Source of the DNA: Bacillus massilinigeriensis
GTDB lineage: Bacteria > Bacillota > Bacilli > Bacillales > Cytobacillaceae
Direction of reading: 5' to 3'
NCBI RefSeq assembly: GCF_900111815.1
Contig: NZ_LT630004.1
Coordinates: 967,671-1,031,670 of the forward strand
Length of the DNA stretch: 64,000 nucleotides
The notes beneath the pieces are model-generated. The model worked only from the letters and a program-made list of their open reading frames with translations. It had not been told where the DNA came from and ran no database searches. Below are positions 35,584 through 46,548 of this stretch, in pieces (the first letter of the stretch is position 1; each line of letters starts with the position of its first letter). A program made the position numbers and the translations under genes.

Positions 35584-35663
35584 AATCAATCCGGTTCCAT
35601 ATCTGCCTATGGTCAGCGTTGCGGAATATTTTAAAACTGCTATTACTTTAAAGGAGTGATAAA

Positions 35664-37226
35664 ATGTCTTTTAAAAATTTGCAAGAATTAATTGAAGTGG
35701 CTGAAAAAGAAAATACAACTCTTTCAGAATTAATGATAAAAGCAGAAATGGTACAGAAAGGCTTATCGAGAGAAACGATTTATGAAAAAATGTCGGAACA
35801 ATTCACAGTCATGGAGGAGGCTGTCCGCAGGGGAACCGAAAGTCCTGTTATGTCTCGTACGGGTCTAACCGGTGGAGATGGAAATCGCCTTTATGAATAC
35901 GCCAAGAAAGGGAACACCTTTGTTGATGCTAATACTTTAAATGTCTCAGCCAATGCACTTGGCGTATCAGAAGTGAATGCAGCAATGGGGAGAATAATTG
36001 CGACACCAACGGCTGGTTCGGCAGGGATTTTGCCGGCAGTACTTATTCATGCCCTGGACAGCGGAAGATTTACCCGTGACCAGATTATCCAGTCCATTTT
36101 CACTGCATCCGCACTTGGCCTCGTGATGGCCAATAAAGCATCGATATCAGGCGCTGAAGGAGGCTGCCAGGCTGAGATTGGTTCAGCAACGGCAATGGCT
36201 GCAGGTACACTGGTGGAACTTGCTGGAGGAACACCTAGGCAGGTGGGAAATGCAGTTGGAATCGCGTTGAAAAATTCCTTGGGACTTGTCTGTGATCCAG
36301 TTGCCGGGCTGGTGGAAATTCCTTGCATCTATCGCAACGGTTTACATGCCCTTACCGCCCAAGCTGCAGCAGATATGGCTTTGGCTGGTGTCATCAGCAT
36401 CATCCCTCCGGATGAAGTCATTCGAGTGATGCATGAAGTTGGACAGCAAATGCCTGAATCATTAAGAGAAACGGGAATAGGAGGCTTGGCTGGAACTCCA
36501 ACAGGACAGAAATTAAAAGAGAAGATCCTGGGCGGAAAACCAACTGACAGCGGACCGGCAAAATACCAAAGTGCTTATGATATCATTGGTCCTGTAATGG
36601 TGGGACCTTCGAGTTCCCATACGGCAGGAGCTGTCCGGATTGGTAATATTGCACATCAGCTATTAAATGAAAAACCACTATATGCAAAGTTCACTTTAAT
36701 GGGGTCTTTTGCTGAAACTTATCAGGGACACGGCACCGATTTAGCTCTTTTGGCAGGTGTCCTTGGGCTGACAACAATGGATGATGACATACCGAATGCG
36801 ATAGAAGTAGCTGAAAATCAGGGCTTGAAATATGAATTTACAAAACGGATACTCGGAAGCTACCATCCGAACACCGTGTTGATTGAATTAGCAGGGGAGT
36901 CGCATAAAATAAAGGTGTTAGCCAGCTCTTTAGGCGGGGGTAAAGTGGAAGTTCAGGAATTTGAAGATTATCCGTTAAAATTCAGCGGAGAACGTCCAAC
37001 CCTTGTGATTCGCCATAGTGATAAAAGAGGAGTAATTGCAGAACTATCGAAAATTCTTCAGGTAACAGGTTTTAACATCGCCCGCATGGCAAATGAACGT
37101 TCTAAAATCGAAGGTCCTGCCATTACGATATGTGAAGTAGATGGTGCAATTGACGAAAGACTTTTGGATATCTTGAAAAGAGAAATTCCGACTATTGAAG
37201 AAGTACTTGTGGTTGAAACCTTGTAA
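35664..37226 (+). CDS. sdaA: L-serine dehydratase, one chain with alpha domain first
   Basis: A 520-residue iron-sulphur enzyme that converts L-serine to pyruvate and ammonia. Residues 1-295 are the catalytic alpha domain, with the three cluster cysteines Cys168 (EGGCQAEIG), Cys210 (LVCDPVAG) and Cys221 (IPCIYRNG). After a short linker, residues 305-440 are the beta domain with 315-PSSSHT-320, and residues 450-520 are an ACT domain (TLVIRHSDKRGVIAEL). B. subtilis has separate SdaAB and SdaAA, and E. coli SdaA is a beta-then-alpha fusion. This order is the reverse. It follows the transporter by 80 bases behind AAAGGAG. Confidence 0.92.
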   Translation: MSFKNLQELIEVAEKENTTLSELMIKAEMVQKGLSRETIYEKMSEQFTVMEEAVRRGTESPVMSRTGLTGGDGNRLYEYAKKGNTFVDANTLNVSANALGVSEVNAAMGRIIATPTAGSAGILPAVLIHALDSGRFTRDQIIQSIFTASALGLVMANKASISGAEGGCQAEIGSATAMAAGTLVELAGGTPRQVGNAVGIALKNSLGLVCDPVAGLVEIPCIYRNGLHALTAQAAADMALAGVISIIPPDEVIRVMHEVGQQMPESLRETGIGGLAGTPTGQKLKEKILGGKPTDSGPAKYQSAYDIIGPVMVGPSSSHTAGAVRIGNIAHQLLNEKPLYAKFTLMGSFAETYQGHGTDLALLAGVLGLTTMDDDIPNAIEVAENQGLKYEFTKRILGSYHPNTVLIELAGESHKIKVLASSLGGGKVEVQEFEDYPLKFSGERPTLVIRHSDKRGVIAELSKILQVTGFNIARMANERSKIEGPAITICEVDGAIDERLLDILKREIPTIEEVLVVETL

Positions 37227-37241
37227 TGGATTACAAAAAGT

Positions 37242-37287
37242 GAAGTCCAAAAAGCCAGCATCCGCTGGCTTTTTGGACTTCTTTTTG
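37242..37287 (+). terminator. Serine dehydratase terminator
   Basis: Perfect 18-bp stem beginning GAAGTCCAAAAAGCCAGC, loop ATCC, then a run of T. The strongest hairpin in the window. Confidence 0.95.
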
Positions 37288-37374
37288 GATGAAGCGCCGG
37301 ATCAACCCGTTCCCCTTTCAAAGAAAGTAAAGGGTGGGTGAATCTCTCGTGGTGGTATCCCATGCTAACTTATG

Positions 37375-37929
37375 TTATCGGCCGATTATCTTTGCGTTTT
37401 CAATAGGGGCGAAAGGATCTTTTTTATTAATATGGTCGTAGAACATAACTCCATTTAAATGGTCGATTTCGTGTTGAAAGACAATTGAAGGAAGACCTTT
37501 TAGCCGCAATTTCACACTATTTCCCTCAAGGTCGGTCCCATTAACGGTTATTCTCGAATACCTTGGAACATATCCCGGGTAAGGTTCATCCACTGAAAGG
37601 CAGCCTTCTCCAGCCGCAAGGTAAGAGAGTTCTACAGAGTGGCTAACAATTTTCGGGTTGAAAAGTGCGTAGCTGTATAAATCTCCTTTTTCATCATGGA
37701 CGTGTACTGCAATCATTCTTTTTGAGACATTAATTTGGGGGGCTGCAAGCCCAATTCCAGGACGGAGACCAAATCGCTTGGCTGTTTCTTCTTCCTGGCT
37801 CATTTTCACATATTCAAGCATGCTTGCTAGTATTTGCTTTTCCTCTTCTGATGGTGGGAGGGCTACTTCTTCTGCAACCATGCGCAAAACATGGTCGCCA
37901 TCCTTAATAATATCTTCCATAGTGATCAA
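37375..37929 (-). CDS. defB: Peptide deformylase
   Basis: A 184-residue iron/zinc hydrolase that removes the formyl group from new proteins. All three motifs are present: GIGLAAPQ (motif 1), EGCLSVDEP with the metal-binding cysteine (motif 2), and QHEIDHLNG with the two histidines and the catalytic glutamate (motif 3). Length and the start [12 protein letters not shown] match the DefB (YkrB) type of B. subtilis, the type-2 form. In B. subtilis it follows ykrA; here the serine genes separate them. Confidence 0.96.
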   Translation of the reverse strand: MITMEDIIKDGDHVLRMVAEEVALPPSEEEKQILASMLEYVKMSQEEETAKRFGLRPGIGLAAPQINVSKRMIAVHVHDEKGDLYSYALFNPKIVSHSVELSYLAAGEGCLSVDEPYPGYVPRYSRITVNGTDLEGNSVKLRLKGLPSIVFQHEIDHLNGVMFYDHINKKDPFAPIENAKIIGR

Positions 37930-38024
37930 TGTTGTTCACCTCAAATTGCTGTTTTTATGTAAACAAGTCTATCAAATTCATACCAAAAAGTTAATTAAAT
38001 TGTAAATGGCTGATAGCAAGATGA

Positions 38025-38048
38025 AAAGGGGGGCTGCTGCCCCCCCTT
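38025..38048 (-). terminator. Terminator of the YjcZ-type gene
   Basis: Stem AAGGGGGG / CCCCCCTT with an eight-base loop, followed on the minus strand by TTCATC. G-run stem directly after the small gene. Confidence 0.6.
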
Positions 38049-38055
38049 CATTCGA

Positions 38056-38187
38056 TTAGAACTTCCAGCAAGCGCATCCTACGATAATAAGAAGGATGAA
38101 CAAAACGACAATTAGGGCGAAGCCTCTTCCGTAACCGCCACCGTAGCCGTAACCACCGAATCCGCAACCATATCCGTATCCATACAT
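38056..38187 (-). CDS. YjcZ-family sporulation-type small membrane protein
   Basis: A 43-residue protein: a glycine- and tyrosine-rich N-terminus ([20 protein letters not shown]) followed by a hydrophobic helix [15 protein letters not shown] and ending CACWKF. This is the layout of the YjcZ family of small sporulation-associated proteins, often present in several copies in Bacillus genomes. AGGAGG lies ten bases before the ATG. Role unknown; some members are found in spores. Confidence 0.8.
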   Translation of the reverse strand: MYGYGYGCGFGGYGYGGGYGRGFALIVVLFILLIIVGCACWKF

Positions 38188-38376
38188 AATGGAAAAACCT
38201 CCTGTTTCTGATTTCACCCTGTTTTACCAAGGGATTACTATAACCTATGAAGAAAGAGGAATATTGTGTAGGCATTGGCCCAGCATATTCGTAAGAAGAG
38301 AGGAATATAATGCTGAAATAGGTGGACAGGCTTTTTACATTCTACTTAGATGAACGATATCAGAGGAGGCAATAAT

Positions 38377-39036
38377 ATGGTCGTCTTAACGAAAATGCGA
38401 AACATATTAACCGTGGCAGCATTAACCATTATCCTTCTAAGCAGCTGTGCGAAAGAAAAAAGTGATGTAGAGAAAATCCATTCAATATTAGAAGAAACCG
38501 CAATCATTGAAAAAAGTTTAGAAAAGCTGCAGCGCTCACTTGTCGATCTAGAAAGGAAAGATAGTAAAGCATTCAAAAAAATAATTGCATTGGAAAAGGG
38601 GGGAAAGGAAAGAATAGTACTCTCAAACGAGGCGATTGGAATTTCGGATAAAAGGAAGGAGCTGGTGGAGAAAGAAAGGGAATATATTGAAAAAGCCCAG
38701 CGGAAATTTAACAGTGCAAAAGCAAATATGGATAAATTAACGGATCCAGATTTAAAAAAAGCTGCCGTCAATCTTTCGAAAAGCATGAATGATAGATACG
38801 ACAGCCATCAAAAGCTTTATGAATATTATTTAAACGGCTTACAGCATGATAAAAAACTGTATGGATTACTGAAAAAGAAAAATATCTCTGTTTCCCGTTT
38901 AGAGAAAGAAGTTAAAGAAGTAAACGATGCCTACAAAACGGTAATGGAGATGAATGATGCATTCAATGAAGCAACGAAGAAATATAACAGCGAAAAGAAA
39001 ACCTTTTTTAGAAAGGCAGGATGGAAAATAAAATAA
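38377..39036 (+). CDS. ykyA: YkyA family cell-wall-binding lipoprotein
   Basis: A 219-residue exported lipoprotein. The signal peptide ends in the lipobox LLSSC (residues 20-24), so the mature protein is anchored to the outer face of the membrane. The rest is highly charged and helical (EKIHSILEETAIIEKSLEKL and similar), consistent with coiled coils, as in the YkyA family. The ATG at 38377 has GAGGAGG seven bases upstream; the ATG at 38350 is rejected. It lies before pdhA, as in B. subtilis. Function unknown. Confidence 0.85.
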   Translation: MVVLTKMRNILTVAALTIILLSSCAKEKSDVEKIHSILEETAIIEKSLEKLQRSLVDLERKDSKAFKKIIALEKGGKERIVLSNEAIGISDKRKELVEKEREYIEKAQRKFNSAKANMDKLTDPDLKKAAVNLSKSMNDRYDSHQKLYEYYLNGLQHDKKLYGLLKKKNISVSRLEKEVKEVNDAYKTVMEMNDAFNEATKKYNSEKKTFFRKAGWKIK

Positions 39037-39043
39037 ATCTAAC

Positions 39044-39076
39044 AAAACCCGGCAAGCGTTAGGTGCCGGTTTTTTG
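39044..39076 (+). terminator. ykyA terminator
   Basis: Stem AAACCCGGCA / TGCCGGTTT with one bulged C, a nine-base loop and TTTTTT. Confidence 0.75.
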
Positions 39077-39193
39077 ATAATTTAAACGAGAAAACCATTA
39101 TAGTACAGTGGTATTTTTTTTAGTAATACAGGGGTTGGCACCTGTACATGACTTTCCCCTATAAATAATTTAAAAAAATATTAATCCTAGCAT

Positions 39194-40543
<1,350 letters not shown>

Positions 40544-40546
40544 GCC

Positions 40547-41524
40547 ATGGCTCAAATGACAATGATTCAAGCAATAACGGACGCACTCCGGACGGAGCTT
40601 CGCAATGATCCTAATGTACTAGTATTTGGTGAGGACGTTGGTGTTAATGGTGGTGTATTCCGCGCCACTGAAGGTTTGCAAAAGGAATTTGGAGAGGAGC
40701 GAGTATTTGATACTCCTCTTGCTGAATCCGGGATTGGCGGACTTGCTATCGGACTAGCATTGCAAGGCTACAGACCTGCAATGGAAATCCAATTCTTCGG
40801 TTTTGTGTATGAGGTTATGGATGCAATCAGCGGCCAAATGGCGAGGATGCGTTACCGTTCAGGCGGAACCTACACTTCTCCTATTACAATTCGCTCCCCT
40901 TTTGGCGGGGGTGTTCATACTCCTGAAATGCACGCGGACAGTCTCGAAGGTCTTATGGCTCAACAGCCTGGTGTGAAGGTTGTCATTCCTTCAACCCCAT
41001 ACGATGCTAAGGGATTGTTGATCTCGTCAATTAGAGATAACGATCCAGTAATCTTCTTGGAGCATATGAAACTTTACCGTTCTTTCCGCCAAGAAGTACC
41101 TGAGGAAGAATACAGTATTCCGCTTGGAAAGGCTGAAGTGAAACGTCAAGGTTCTGACCTGACAATCATCACATATGGTGCAATGGTACATGAGTCTTTG
41201 AAAGCAGCAGAGGAACTCGAGAAAGAAGGACATTCAGTCGAAGTGATTGACCTTCGTACGATTATGCCTCTAGATATTGAAACAATCGTTGCATCAGTTG
41301 AAAAAACAGGACGTGCTATCGTAGTGCAGGAAGCTCAAAGACAAGCGGGAATCGCAGCACAAGTGATTGCTGAAATCAATGAACGTGCAATCCTTAGCTT
41401 GGAAGCTCCAGTGCTTCGAGTTGCGGCACCAGATACTGTGTTCCCATTCTCTCAAGCAGAGTCAGTGTGGCTTCCAAACTTCAAGGATGTTATTGAGACA
41501 GCTAAAAAGGTTTTGAAATTCTAA
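40547..41524 (+). CDS. pdhB: Pyruvate dehydrogenase E1 beta subunit
   Basis: A 325-residue partner of PdhA; together they make the alpha2beta2 E1. The N-terminal pyrimidine-binding region shows [18 protein letters not shown] with the ThDP-activating glutamate nearby ([11 protein letters not shown]), and the C-terminal transketolase domain begins at about residue 200 with [20 protein letters not shown]. Length is that of Bacillus PdhB. The start ATG follows GGAGTCG and overlaps no gene. Confidence 0.98.
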   Translation: MAQMTMIQAITDALRTELRNDPNVLVFGEDVGVNGGVFRATEGLQKEFGEERVFDTPLAESGIGGLAIGLALQGYRPAMEIQFFGFVYEVMDAISGQMARMRYRSGGTYTSPITIRSPFGGGVHTPEMHADSLEGLMAQQPGVKVVIPSTPYDAKGLLISSIRDNDPVIFLEHMKLYRSFRQEVPEEEYSIPLGKAEVKRQGSDLTIITYGAMVHESLKAAEELEKEGHSVEVIDLRTIMPLDIETIVASVEKTGRAIVVQEAQRQAGIAAQVIAEINERAILSLEAPVLRVAAPDTVFPFSQAESVWLPNFKDVIETAKKVLKF

Positions 41525-41577
41525 TATCCAATCGGGAAGAAACAAGCAGACATAGAATATAAGGAGGCTGAATATCT

Positions 41578-42936
41578 GTGGCATTTCAATTTAAACTGCC
41601 AGATATAGGTGAAGGCATTCATGAAGGCGAGATCGTTAAATGGTTCGTTAAAAAGGGTGATAAGGTCCAGGAAGACGATGTGCTTTGTGAAGTGCAAAAT
41701 GATAAAGCAGTTGTAGAAATCCCTTCTCCGGTAGCAGGTACAGTAGAAGAAGTACTTGTAGAGGAAGGTACTGTTGCAACAGTGGGACAAGTACTTATTA
41801 CATTTGATGCTCCAGGATACGAAGACTTGAAATTCAAGGGTGATGAAGAAGAAGCTCCTGTTAAAGAAGAAAAATCTCCAAAGACAGAAGCACAGGTTCA
41901 ATCTACACTTGAGTCTGGTCAAGACATCAAGAAAGATAGCGCAAACGTTTCTGAAAATGAAGGAACAACTGGTGCGGGTGCAGCAGGTGCTGCTCAAACA
42001 GATGTAGACTCTGACCGTCGTGTTATCGCAATGCCTTCCGTAAGGAAATACGCGCGTGAAAAAGGCGTTGAAATCCGCATGGTTAAAGGAACAGGGAAAA
42101 ACGGCCGCGTTATGAAGGATGACATCGACTCATTTATGAAAGGCGGCGTGCAGCAAGACTCCCAGACAGAGACTCCAGCAGCTGCAGAACCGGCTAAAGA
42201 AGCTCCTAAAGCAGCAGCCGTGGTACAGGGACAATATCCTGAAACTCGCGAAAAGATGAGCGGCATCCGCAAGGCAATTGCAAAAGCGATGGTAAATTCG
42301 AAACATACAGCTCCACATGTTACACTTATGGATGAGATTGACGTAACAAAGCTTGTTGCTCACCGTAAAAAGTTCAAGGATGTAGCAGCACAAAAAGGTA
42401 TCAAGCTTACATTCCTTCCTTATGTGGTAAAGGCTCTAACAAGTGCGTTGCGTGAATTCCCAGTTTTGAATACTTCACTCGATGATGAGGCAGGCGAAAT
42501 TATCCAGAAACATTACTATAATATTGGAATCGCAGCAGACACTGACAAAGGATTGCTTGTACCTGTTGTAAAGGATGCAGACCGCAAATCCGTGTTCTCG
42601 ATTTCAGGAGAAATCAATGAGCTTGCTGGAAAGGCGCGCGATGGAAAACTCGCTCCTGATGAAATGAAAGGTGCTTCATGTACCATCACAAACATTGGAT
42701 CTGCAGGTGGACAGTGGTTCACACCTGTCATCAATCATCCTGAGGTAGCGATTCTTGGAATCGGCCGCATTGCTGAAAAGCCTATTGTCAGGGATGGAGA
42801 AATTGTTGCGGCTCCGGTGCTTGCACTATCATTGAGCTTTGATCACCGTATGATCGATGGAGCGACAGCCCAAAATGCTTTGAATCACATTAAACGCTTG
42901 TTGAATGATCCAGAATTATTGCTAATGGAGGCGTAA
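41578..42936 (+). CDS. pdhC: Dihydrolipoamide acetyltransferase (E2 of PDH)
   Basis: A 452-residue core subunit of the pyruvate dehydrogenase complex. One lipoyl domain (residues 1-80) carries the lipoylated Lys43 in [13 protein letters not shown] flexible acidic and alanine-rich linker leads to the peripheral-subunit-binding domain (about 143-178, [20 protein letters not shown]). The catalytic domain (about 215-452) has the active-site HRMIDG motif. GTG start with AAGGAGG nine bases upstream. Confidence 0.97.
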   Translation: MAFQFKLPDIGEGIHEGEIVKWFVKKGDKVQEDDVLCEVQNDKAVVEIPSPVAGTVEEVLVEEGTVATVGQVLITFDAPGYEDLKFKGDEEEAPVKEEKSPKTEAQVQSTLESGQDIKKDSANVSENEGTTGAGAAGAAQTDVDSDRRVIAMPSVRKYAREKGVEIRMVKGTGKNGRVMKDDIDSFMKGGVQQDSQTETPAAAEPAKEAPKAAAVVQGQYPETREKMSGIRKAIAKAMVNSKHTAPHVTLMDEIDVTKLVAHRKKFKDVAAQKGIKLTFLPYVVKALTSALREFPVLNTSLDDEAGEIIQKHYYNIGIAADTDKGLLVPVVKDADRKSVFSISGEINELAGKARDGKLAPDEMKGASCTITNIGSAGGQWFTPVINHPEVAILGIGRIAEKPIVRDGEIVAAPVLALSLSFDHRMIDGATAQNALNHIKRLLNDPELLLMEA

Positions 42937-42940
42937 TAAA

Positions 42941-44350
42941 ATGGTAGTAGGAGATTTTCCAATTGAAACAGATACGATAGTAGTCGGAGCAGGTCCTGGG
43001 GGATACGTTGCAGCAATTCGAGCAGCCCAGCTCGGTCAAAAAGTGACAATCGTAGAAAAAGGAACTGTAGGCGGTGTCTGCCTTAACGTTGGCTGCATTC
43101 CATCTAAAGCATTGATTGCAGCGGGTCACCGTTATGAGAATGCCTTGCATTCATCCGATATGGGGATAACAGCAGAGAATGTTACCCTTGATTTCTCAAA
43201 AGTGCAAGACTTCAAATCAAGTGTTGTTAAAAAGCTTACTGGCGGCGTGTCTGGTCTTTTGAAAGGCAACAACGTTGATATTGTTAACGGTGAAGCGTAC
43301 TTTGTTGATGCCAATACATTGCGTGTCATGAATGAGACATCTGCACAGACTTACACATTCAAGAACGCGATCATTGCAACAGGATCCCGTCCAATTGAAA
43401 TTCCTGCTTTCAAGTATTCTAAGCGTGTTCTTGATTCAACAGGTGCATTGAACCTTACAGAACTCCCAGAAAGCATTGTTGTTATCGGTGGAGGCTATAT
43501 TGGTACAGAGTTGGGCGGAGCTTATGCAAGCTTTGGAACGAAAGTGACAATTCTTGAAGGCGGAGAAGAAATTCTAAATGGTTTCGAAAAGCAGATGTCT
43601 GCATTAGTAAAGCGAAACCTTAAGAAAAAAGGTGCTGAAGTTATTACAAAAGCACTTGCCAAGGGCGTTGAAGAAAAAGAAGACGGCGTCATCATTAAAT
43701 ACGAGGCAAAAGGCGAAGAAAAGCAAATTGAAGCTGATTATGTGTTCGTCATGGTAGGACGCAGACCAAACACTGATGAGCTTGGGTTAGAGCAGGCTGG
43801 TGTCGAGCTCGGTGAGCGCGGTATCATTAAAATTGATAAGCAGTGCAGAACGAATGTTAGCAATATTTATGCTATTGGTGATGTTGTAGAGGGGCCGCCT
43901 CTTGCTCATAAAGCATCCTACGAAGGAAAAATTGCAGCGGAAGCAATTGCAGGACATTCATCTGAAATTGACTATCTTGGCATTCCGGCTGTTGTCTTTT
44001 CCGATCCAGAGCTAGCTTCCGTTGGTTATACCGAAAAACAAGCGAAAGAAGAAGGTCTTTCAGTCAATGCTGCGAAGTTTCCTTTTGCAGCAAATGGCCG
44101 CGCACTTTCTCTTAATGAGTCAGACGGCTTCCTCAAGCTTGTTACCCGGAAGGAGGATGGATTGGTTATTGGTGCACAAATCGCTGGTCCTAATGCATCT
44201 GATATGATTGCCGAGTTAGGTCTAGCAATTGAAGCAGGCATGACTGCTGAAGACTTAGCGATGACTATCCATGCTCATCCAACTCTTGGTGAAATTACAA
44301 TGGAAGCTGCAGAAGTAGCGCTTGGAAATCCTATCCATATCATTAAGTAA
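42941..44350 (+). CDS. pdhD: Dihydrolipoamide dehydrogenase (E3)
   Basis: A 469-residue flavoprotein that reoxidises lipoamide and makes NADH. FAD-binding starts with [21 protein letters not shown], the redox-active disulphide is in [19 protein letters not shown]-binding is in [20 protein letters not shown], and the dimer-interface catalytic histidine pair is in [10 protein letters not shown]. It follows pdhC by four bases and closes the operon at a strong terminator. In many bacilli it also serves other 2-oxoacid dehydrogenases. Confidence 0.97.
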   Translation: MVVGDFPIETDTIVVGAGPGGYVAAIRAAQLGQKVTIVEKGTVGGVCLNVGCIPSKALIAAGHRYENALHSSDMGITAENVTLDFSKVQDFKSSVVKKLTGGVSGLLKGNNVDIVNGEAYFVDANTLRVMNETSAQTYTFKNAIIATGSRPIEIPAFKYSKRVLDSTGALNLTELPESIVVIGGGYIGTELGGAYASFGTKVTILEGGEEILNGFEKQMSALVKRNLKKKGAEVITKALAKGVEEKEDGVIIKYEAKGEEKQIEADYVFVMVGRRPNTDELGLEQAGVELGERGIIKIDKQCRTNVSNIYAIGDVVEGPPLAHKASYEGKIAAEAIAGHSSEIDYLGIPAVVFSDPELASVGYTEKQAKEEGLSVNAAKFPFAANGRALSLNESDGFLKLVTRKEDGLVIGAQIAGPNASDMIAELGLAIEAGMTAEDLAMTIHAHPTLGEITMEAAEVALGNPIHIIK

Positions 44351-44352
44351 AG

Positions 44353-44391
44353 AAAAACCCTTTCTCGGAAACATTCGGGAAAGGGTTTTTT
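44353..44391. terminator. pdhABCD terminator
   Basis: Stem AAAAACCCTTTC / GAAAGGGTTTTT around a 15-base centre that itself can partly pair, followed by T. It also faces the convergent lipoprotein gene. Confidence 0.85.
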
Positions 44392-44400
44392 ACGATGCGG

Positions 44401-44781
44401 TTAGTTCTTATTTTCGAGCCCTTTAGAAATTGGCTTCATGATTTGATTTTTTGTGGCATTCCCGGCTACCTTAGCTTTTATTTTTTCCTTGTGGAGAATG
44501 AGTAAGGCGGGTCCCTCGTCAACCTCTAGCTGTTTGTAATATTTTTTCGCATTCTTCGTGGGTAGAATCAGCATGTTTTCCATTTCTTTTGGGTAGTCTT
44601 TTTTTAACTCAATAATCGCATCATAATATGCGTCTTCTGTTCTATAATTTGCATCATCAGACAAGAATACGACCTGTTTTACATCATGATCAACTCGAAG
44701 GTGGGCACTTTTATCAACAATAGAACAAGATGGTGTTAATAGAAGGATAGCAGCAGCAGTGGCCAAGGTTGTTGATTTCAT
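44401..44781 (-). CDS. slp: Slp-like small lipoprotein with thioredoxin-like fold
   Basis: A 126-residue exported lipoprotein with lipobox LTPSC (residues 15-19). The mature part VKQVVFLSDDANYRTEDAYYDAI and VDEGPALLILHKEKIKAKVAG resembles the PAL-related protein Slp of B. subtilis, which lies next to pdhD there; here the gene has the opposite orientation. A strand-helix-strand layout like thioredoxin is suggested, but no catalytic cysteines remain in the mature part. Assignment rests on position and general similarity. Confidence 0.6.
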   Translation of the reverse strand: MKSTTLATAAAILLLTPSCSIVDKSAHLRVDHDVKQVVFLSDDANYRTEDAYYDAIIELKKDYPKEMENMLILPTKNAKKYYKQLEVDEGPALLILHKEKIKAKVAGNATKNQIMKPISKGLENKN

Positions 44782-44984
44782 TTTTTTCTTGCCTCACTTT
44801 TTGAATTGGTTGAGAGGGATCCAGCGGATTTCCAAATTACAGTTATTTTAACATAAAAATTTCCCAATCTCTTCCTTGTCATCAGAATGTTATGAAAATG
44901 AAAAATAAGGGAACTTTCCTTGCATATATATGGATCAAAGGGAAAAAAGAAAGGCAGTCAAAGCGAGCATAGAAAGGGAAAAAT

Positions 44985-45224
44985 GTGAGAATCTATACTG
45001 CAATTACTGTCCAAATGATGATTTGGAGTGCATTTACATTAATAGAATGGCTCTCAAAACACGATAAACCAGCGTATAACTATGTTATGTTTGCCATCTT
45101 TTTTTATCTGGCGCTTCTTGCTGCAAGACAATTTCTTGATTCTGCAAGGAAGGTTGCCTTTGCCACTGTTTCTAGCCTTATCATCTATTTTTTATTCTAC
45201 TGGATGATGTCTCCATTTGTATAA
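44985..45224 (+). CDS. Small membrane protein, unknown
   Basis: A 79-residue hydrophobic protein with two or three membrane helices (YTAITVQMMIWSAFTLIEWL, YVMFAIFFYLALLAA and VSSLIIYFLFYWMMSP). It starts with GTG at 44985 behind AAAGGGA. No family recognised. It stands between the slp-like gene and the DUF1885 gene without partners. Confidence 0.6.
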   Translation: MRIYTAITVQMMIWSAFTLIEWLSKHDKPAYNYVMFAIFFYLALLAARQFLDSARKVAFATVSSLIIYFLFYWMMSPFV

Positions 45225-45252
45225 AAAGAAAAAAAGCAGCAATCTGCTGCTT
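45222..45252 (-). terminator. Terminator of the DUF1885-like gene
   Basis: Perfect stem AAGCAGCA / TGCTGCTT; on the minus strand it is followed by TTTTTTCTTTTT. Confidence 0.75.
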
Positions 45253-45261
45253 CCCGGGTCC

Positions 45262-45696
45262 TTATTTTCTTGGGTAAAAATACATAACTCTTCCGTTAAA
45301 CAAGTGAAGCTCTCCCTGTAATTTTCTTGCTGCAAATTTACAGAATTCGTTAGCCTTCGCTTTATCACCCGCTGTTGCCTTTTCTGGAAGAGTTACCTGG
45401 ATATATGTCTGGTTTGTTTCTGTTCCATCTTCCCCTATGATGTTTTCTTGATCGACACCTATCAATATCGCATAATAACGGTCCAAATTCGATGATAAGT
45501 AAAACCATGATCCTTTGCCATTGTTTTTTTCCTTTATTTCATAAGGAAAAGCAGAATCTTCATAATTCCATCCAACCTGGTTTCCTGTTTTCGCGGTGAT
45601 TTCTTTGTAGTAGGAAAACAGACTCTTTATTTCATCTGTTGTAATCGACTCCTGAACGGATGCTGGTACAAGTTTTATATAAGCTGTATTTGACAT
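45262..45696 (-). CDS. DUF1885-like protein
   Basis: A 144-residue soluble protein beginning MSNTAYIKLVPASVQESITT, with SLFSYYKEITAKTGNQVGW, and ending KLQGELHLFNGRVMYFYPRK. I recognise this as the DUF1885 family of Bacillaceae, which is known by structure only and resembles an FKBP-like fold. The ATG at 45696 with GGGGGAT six bases upstream is preferred over the in-frame start at 45744. Confidence 0.65.
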   Translation of the reverse strand: MSNTAYIKLVPASVQESITTDEIKSLFSYYKEITAKTGNQVGWNYEDSAFPYEIKEKNNGKGSWFYLSSNLDRYYAILIGVDQENIIGEDGTETNQTYIQVTLPEKATAGDKAKANEFCKFAARKLQGELHLFNGRVMYFYPRK

Positions 45697-45851
45697 GCTC
45701 CATCCCCCTGACATATCCATCACTTTACCTTTCCATTCTAGCATTTCTAAAATAATGCGACAACTTAACGGGAAAGCACAGAGAGCTTGAAAAAAATAAA
45801 ACAGTAATTTATAATAATATTATAAATAATCAGATAATTGGAGGGGTAATG

Positions 45852-46151
45852 ATGGATTTGTTCGAAAAGCTTTATGATGAGCACGAAAAGGTGCAAGTGA
45901 GATTTGTCGGTTTTACAACAGATGAAACACGCTATGACTTTGGCATCGTGTATACCAATATGTTTTTCGGAAAACCGCTTGTCGTTTGCATGCAGACTGG
46001 TAAATCCACACTCCTCGCTCCGGAAGACCTCAATAATATGGAGAACTTGCAAAAGGCCTTTAACATAAAGGAAGTAAAGCAGGCAGCCGATTTTGCAGAA
46101 TTCTTTCGTGAAGCATTGCCAATGATTCCTTTTGAAACCCAATACGAATAA
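45852..46151 (+). CDS. DUF3055 (SAV0927-like) protein
   Basis: A 99-residue acidic cytoplasmic protein, MDLFEKLYDEHEKVQVRFVG onward, with RYDFGIVYTNMFFGKPLVVC and a closing MIPFETQYE. It is the DUF3055 family, conserved through Bacillus and Staphylococcus without known role. Two adjacent ATGs (45849 and 45852) lie behind GAGGGG; the second has better spacing. A terminator follows at 46183. Confidence 0.8.
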   Translation: MDLFEKLYDEHEKVQVRFVGFTTDETRYDFGIVYTNMFFGKPLVVCMQTGKSTLLAPEDLNNMENLQKAFNIKEVKQAADFAEFFREALPMIPFETQYE

Positions 46152-46182
46152 CAAAAACAGGCGAATGCCCGTGTCAAATCGT

Positions 46183-46221
46183 AGACAAACTTGGTGAAAA
46201 TTGAGTTTGTCTTTTTTTTTA
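46183..46221 (+). terminator. DUF3055 gene terminator
   Basis: Perfect stem AGACAAACT / AGTTTGTCT with a 12-base loop and nine T residues. Confidence 0.9.
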
Positions 46222-46272
46222 TTTATAACATTCTTGCTCAATTAGAATAATAAATAATCCAGAAAAACGTAA

Positions 46273-46283
46273 TATGTTATACA
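46273..46283. promoter_or_regulatory. CcpN box 1 upstream of SR1
   Basis: TATGTTATACA fits the CcpN consensus TRTGHYATAYW at all 11 positions. It lies nine bases before the -35 of the SR1 promoter. CcpN represses gapB, pckA and SR1 during growth on glucose. Confidence 0.75.
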
Positions 46284-46291
46284 ATTACCAC

Positions 46292-46320
46292 TTGAAAACT
46301 TAATAATGTTATATTATTAT
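46292..46320 (+). promoter_or_regulatory. SR1 promoter with overlapping CcpN box 2
   Basis: TTGAAA, 17 bases, TATTAT. A second CcpN box, AATGTTATATT (10 of 11 positions) at 46305-46315, sits between the -35 and -10, a position suited to repression. Confidence 0.7.
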
Positions 46321-46378
46321 TGATTTAAGAGTTATTAAGCGCTTTCAATAATAATAATAGGAAACGGGGTTAGAAAAG

Positions 46379-46501
46379 ATGGGTACAATCGTATGTCAGT
46401 CATGTAATGCAACCATTGATACTTTCGAAGATGAAAAGGTTTCTGTCCTTTATTCCCACAAATGTAATTGCTGTGAAGAAGAGAAACATGAACATCAATA
46501 A
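46379..46501 (+). CDS. sr1P: SR1P, GapA-binding peptide
   Basis: A 40-residue peptide MGTIVCQSCNATIDTFEDEK then VSVLYSHKCNCCEEEKHEHQ. The start MGTIVCQ-C and FEDEKV-VLY segments match the SR1P family. The cysteines (6, 9, 29, 31, 32) suggest metal binding. In B. subtilis SR1P binds GapA and thereby promotes RNase J1 activity; the rnjA gene also lies in this window. CGGGGT precedes the ATG. Too short for many gene finders. Confidence 0.85.
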   Translation: MGTIVCQSCNATIDTFEDEKVSVLYSHKCNCCEEEKHEHQ

Positions 46502-46514
46502 TAAATTATAAATA

Positions 46515-46548
46515 AAATAAACCTGCTGAAAAGCAGGTTTATTTCTAT
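46515..46548 (+). terminator. SR1 terminator
   Basis: Perfect 13-bp stem AAATAAACCTGCT / AGCAGGTTTATTT with a GAAA tetraloop. Confidence 0.85.
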
